From a virus: a stretch of DNA of 23,431 nt. The DNA is taken from IMG/VR virus record IMGVR_UViG_3300037504_000067, positions 1 to 23,431 of that record; one strand, 5' to 3'. The notes under the pieces are model-generated. The model was not told where the DNA came from. It did not search any database and saw nothing but the letters and a program-made list of their open reading frames with translations. The translations under genes were made by a program, and so were the position numbers. Positions 22,882-23,431 of this stretch are shown here, piece by piece. Position 1 is the stretch's first letter, and each line of letters starts with the position of its first letter.

Positions 22882-23307
22882 GGTCTTCAAATCATACGTG
22901 CGGTTGCCTGTGCGGCGACGGTCTTGGGTTGTAAGAGCCTGGCTATTCAAGTTGGGAGTCTCTCCAAGTTTGTGGGTTTGGTAGTTTGGTCTCTGGTGGA
23001 TTGTACAAAATTCCGACCGGAATGTCAAGAACATTTTCCCGCATTTTGCCGCACAGCTCGCATTTTGCTGCCCAGAATGTAGCCCAACTACTGTAACCTC
23101 AACCTTAGCAACCGTCCCAAAATGGGACAAAAACGAGGGTAATTTGTGCGAAAAAACACAAAATTTTCTAAATCGAAAGTCATGGGGATGGTTCTGTATT
23201 GAGCGAAACACCTAGCAATTCCCCTAGACCGGAGCTTTGTTTTTCTGTACGTCAGTTGGGCTGGGTTGGTGTGAGCAGAGAGTGAATGGATGTTCAGTTA
23301 TAGACAT
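22882..23307 (-). other. Leader/intergenic region upstream of terS
   Basis: Nothing in these 426 bases looks like a conserved gene. They contain palindrome copy 4 (23114-23133, opposite orientation), a 5-bp hairpin with an A-rich loop at 23144-23161 (TTGTG/CACAA), and the possible TTG start of terS at 22950. Since the upstream transcript ends at 23308, the promoter for the late genes should lie here, but no clear -35/-10 or Bacteroidota-type TTTG/TAnnTTTG pair stands out. Confidence 0.55.
23114..23133 (+). promoter_or_regulatory. Palindromic element, copy 4 (opposite orientation)
   Basis: Here the plus strand reads GTCCCAAAATGGGACAAAAA, the same as copy 1 but inverted relative to the genes. 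The A-tract runs into CGAGGG on the plus strand, which resembles a ribosome binding site before GTG 23146 and an 18-codon frame. The position in the leader before terS suggests control of the late operon or of a divergent transcript. Confidence 0.72.
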
Positions 23308-23338
23308 AAAAAATGCCGGACGGTCAATGTCCGGCATT
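23308..23338 (-). terminator. Strong intrinsic terminator upstream of the leader
   Basis: On the minus strand AATGCCGGAC pairs perfectly with GTCCGGCATT (10 bp, seven-base loop), followed by a run of six T. It ends the transcript of the gene entering from the right edge and insulates the late operon, which must therefore have its own promoter between here and terS. Confidence 0.93.
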
Positions 23339-23369
23339 AGTTGGGTCGGTCGGCTAGTTGGGTCGGCTA
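23338..23369. repeat. Short imperfect tandem repeat
   Basis: TAGTTGGGTCGGTCGGC is followed directly by TAGTTGGGTCGGC. The two units differ by a four-base TCGG insertion. The repeat lies between the stop codon of the right-edge gene and its terminator and probably arose by slippage. Confidence 0.6.
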
Positions 23370-23431
23370 TTCCATTTCGGTCAACATCTCGATCAGGCGT
23401 TCGCGTGAGATCTCACCACGTTTGTATTGTT
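23367..23431 (-). CDS. C-terminal end of a protein entering from the right edge
   Basis: About 20 codons are visible before TAG at 23367-23369. They encode a charged helical end: QYKRGEISRERLIEMLTEME. The other two frames of this strand contain stops or look non-coding. The nearby terminator 29 bases after the stop supports a real gene end. With so little visible I cannot name the protein; the sequence looks like the last helix of a small regulatory or structural protein. Confidence 0.6.
   Translation of the reverse strand, partial: QYKRGEISRERLIEMLTEME

Noticed and set aside
22549-23082. 177-aa frame on the plus strand opposite terS
   Set aside because: It mirrors the terS coding strand, has no ribosome binding site and spans the leader; its composition is that of an antisense shadow.
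22882-23211. N-terminal extension of terS to GTG 23211
   Set aside because: It would translate palindrome copy 4 and a stretch with scattered Cys and His and no recognisable pattern; all other palindrome copies are intergenic.
1-23431. tRNA genes, CRISPR arrays, insertion sequences, integrase or attachment sites
   Set aside because: I looked for cloverleaf-like stems with conserved TTC-type arms, regularly spaced repeats, transposase motifs and long terminal repeats and saw none that I could support.

Overview
The window is the late (structure and packaging) region of a tailed double-stranded DNA phage, or of a prophage or metagenomic phage contig. All 28 supported genes read leftwards on the minus strand, mostly with ATGA-type overlaps and a good Shine-Dalgarno sequence. 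Portal, scaffold, major capsid protein, an adaptor-like protein, a nozzle-like protein and NlpC/P60 plus Gly/Ala-rich virion-type proteins are present. No sheath, tail-tube or tape-measure gene is seen, which points to a short-tailed (podovirus-like) virion. Three proteins carry Sec signal peptides ending A|Q, the pattern called the 'Q-rule' of Bacteroidota signal peptidase I substrates, so a host in Bacteroidota or the wider FCB group is suggested (inference from this trait alone).

Layout in the direction of transcription, right to left. At 23431-23308 the last codons of a gene from outside the window end in a strong intrinsic terminator. At 23307-22882 lies a leader with no convincing gene but one copy of a palindromic element. 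Small terminase (terS) follows at 22881-22390. From 22460 to 15969 there is a cassette of exported or membrane proteins and fibre/spike proteins: a small secreted protein, a fibre with a signal peptide, three small membrane proteins, a soluble-looking 87-aa protein, a small Ig-like structural protein, and a 724-aa parallel beta-helix protein with an N-terminal hydrophobic segment. A terminator sits at 19011-18965. Large terminase (terL) is at 15962-14397. Next come a fibre with tandem repeats, portal, a small protein, scaffold, two beta-rich capsid-associated candidates, a 68-aa protein and the major capsid protein, which ends in a perfect terminator (7147-7118). The neck/tail part (7098-1) holds a small protein, an adaptor-like protein, a 57-aa protein, a nozzle-like protein, a GNAT-like protein, a Gly/Ala-rich virion protein, an NlpC/P60 peptidase, a Gln-rich protein and a large Ala/Gly-rich protein cut by the window edge.

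The most interesting signal is not a gene. A 20-bp element, GTCCCAAWWTGGGACAAAAA, is a perfect palindrome followed by an A-tract. It occurs four times: at 2245-2264, 14368-14387 and 18664-18683 in the transcribed orientation, each squeezed between a stop codon and the next ribosome binding site, and at 23114-23133 in the opposite orientation in the leader before terS. Every gap of more than 20 bases in this gene array holds either this element or an intrinsic terminator, so it looks like a dispersed regulatory site of this phage. The second signal is the group of phage proteins with host-style signal peptides lying between terS and terL.
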